Assembly: GCA_004296955.1 (NCBI GenBank)
Contig: SCVB01000070.1
Span: 1-64,000 of the forward strand
Reading direction: 5' to 3'
DNA from: Brevundimonas sp.
GTDB taxonomy: Bacteria > Pseudomonadota > Alphaproteobacteria > Caulobacterales > Caulobacteraceae
DNA length: 64,000 bases
The stretch's first letter is position 1, and each line of letters starts with the position of its first letter. The notes below the pieces were generated by a model. It was not told the DNA's origin. It saw only the letters and a program-made list of their open reading frames with translations, and did not search any database. A program made the translations under genes and the position numbers. Below, in pieces: positions 63,242 through 64,000 of the stretch.

Positions 63242-64000
63242 ATGTTCAAGCGCCTGTCACGCGCCCTCGGCGTGGCGCTTCTCTGCGCCATCGGCCTGGC
63301 CGTCTTCCTGCTGCTGAAGCCGGTACCCACGACCGTGGATCCGATCCAGCCGCGGCCCGACACCCGCTACTGGGTCATGCCAGGTGGCTACCGGATCGCC
63401 TGGACCCGCATCCCCGCGCCGGGCGGCGCGACGAAGCCGCCGGTGATCTTCCTGCATGGAGGCCCGGGCGGATACGTCCATTCCGCCATCATCGGCGCCC
63501 TGGCTCCGCTCTCGACGGACGGGCGCGACGTCTATCTGTACGACCAGTCGGGGACCGGCCTGTCGGATCGGCGCGAGCGGCCCAAGGACACCACGATCGC
63601 GACCCACCTTCAGGACCTGGAGGTCATCCGCGCCCGGATCGGCGCCGACCGGGTCGTGCTGGTCGGCCACAGCTTCGGCGGCCTGCTCGCCGCCCTCTAC
63701 GCCGCCGAGCATCCGGACCGCATCGAGCGGCTGGTGCTGTCGTCGCCGGGAGCGCTCGAGCCCGCGTCCTTCGACGCCGACGGCCGCGCGGCCACGGACC
63801 GCCTCTATCCCGTTCCTGCAAACCTGCGCTTCACCCCGCCCACAGGCTATGTCGAGGCGACGGCCGGGGAGAATATGCCGGTCCGGGCCCGCGCCTCCTT
63901 CGTGCTGGCCCAGCTGTTCGATATCAAATTCGCCCCGGACCGCGAGATGGACGCGGCGGTCGACACCATGGCCTCGGAATTCACGCGGACCATGGTCTGC
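63242..64000 (+). CDS. Alpha/beta hydrolase (proline iminopeptidase-like), 3' truncated by window edge
   Basis: 253 codons to the window end, still open. An N-terminal membrane anchor or signal (ALGVALLCAIGLAVFLLL) then HGGPGGYVHS, the oxyanion motif of proline iminopeptidases, YLYDQSGTGLSD and nucleophile GHSFGGLLAALYA. Exported or membrane-bound peptidase/hydrolase; the catalytic Asp/His lie past the edge. Confidence 0.88.
   Translation, partial: MFKRLSRALGVALLCAIGLAVFLLLKPVPTTVDPIQPRPDTRYWVMPGGYRIAWTRIPAPGGATKPPVIFLHGGPGGYVHSAIIGALAPLSTDGRDVYLYDQSGTGLSDRRERPKDTTIATHLQDLEVIRARIGADRVVLVGHSFGGLLAALYAAEHPDRIERLVLSSPGALEPASFDADGRAATDRLYPVPANLRFTPPTGYVEATAGENMPVRARASFVLAQLFDIKFAPDREMDAAVDTMASEFTRTMVC

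Overview
The window is about 68% GC by eye, densely packed, and reads as a Caulobacterales chromosome, most likely Brevundimonas or a close relative. The reasons are: a complete alphaproteobacterial gene transfer agent (GTA) cluster, a FliI/FliJ pair, a MucR-family regulator between two DUF2336 proteins, several DUF805 proteins, GANTC (CcrM-type) sites in a regulatory region, a HisKA_2 family kinase, and REP-like palindromes. I see no tRNA, rRNA, CRISPR array, plasmid gene or transposase. Taxon and gene names rest on motif recognition only; no search was run.

Layout. 1-7.3 kb: the 3' part of rpoH, kynU, an exported esterase, a receiver protein lacking its Asp, purA, serC and a CbpA-type DnaJ protein. 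7.3-24.1 kb: the GTA cluster on the minus strand, from the terminase small subunit near 24.1 kb to the tail-tip megatron at 7.3 kb. It is interrupted twice by plus-strand cassettes: three DUF805 genes (12.9-15.0 kb) and three membrane or exported proteins (18.8-20.7 kb). An AT-rich promoter region with a 22-bp dyad lies upstream of its first gene, followed by a large GAF/PAS hybrid kinase. 26.7-31.2 kb: a cysteine-cluster protein, a membrane-anchored unknown, an ABC-F ATPase and a hydrolase. 31.2-31.8 kb is a non-coding stretch with four strong hairpins, leading into an NMT1-type ABC transporter (31.8-34.3 kb).

34.4-38.3 kb holds an Ala/Pro-rich secreted protein coupled to a DUF2336 gene, then mucR, then a second DUF2336 gene. 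38.3-42 kb: a PCu(A)C copper chaperone, a TetR/DUF4287 operon with paired operators, cysK and a LytTR membrane regulator. 42-46 kb: a secreted hydrolase, fliI, fliJ and a GH10 xylanase. 46-54.5 kb: a CinA-like protein, map, radC, a secreted protein with five Cys repeats, a glycosylasparaginase, GNAT, bolA, a degenerate aldo/keto reductase, grxD, a thioesterase and a HisKA_2 kinase. 54.5-61.3 kb: a lipoprotein, rpsD, an MBL lipoprotein, superoxide dismutase, and a formaldehyde-detoxification run (frmA, a VOC protein, fghA). 61.4-64 kb: a sirtuin, a membrane protein/XRE pair with an operator palindrome, and a hydrolase cut by the window end.

The most unusual items are the split GTA cluster, a REP-like palindrome translated inside the major capsid protein at the expected scaffold/capsid junction, the structured non-coding region before the ABC transporter, and the ten-cysteine repeat protein.
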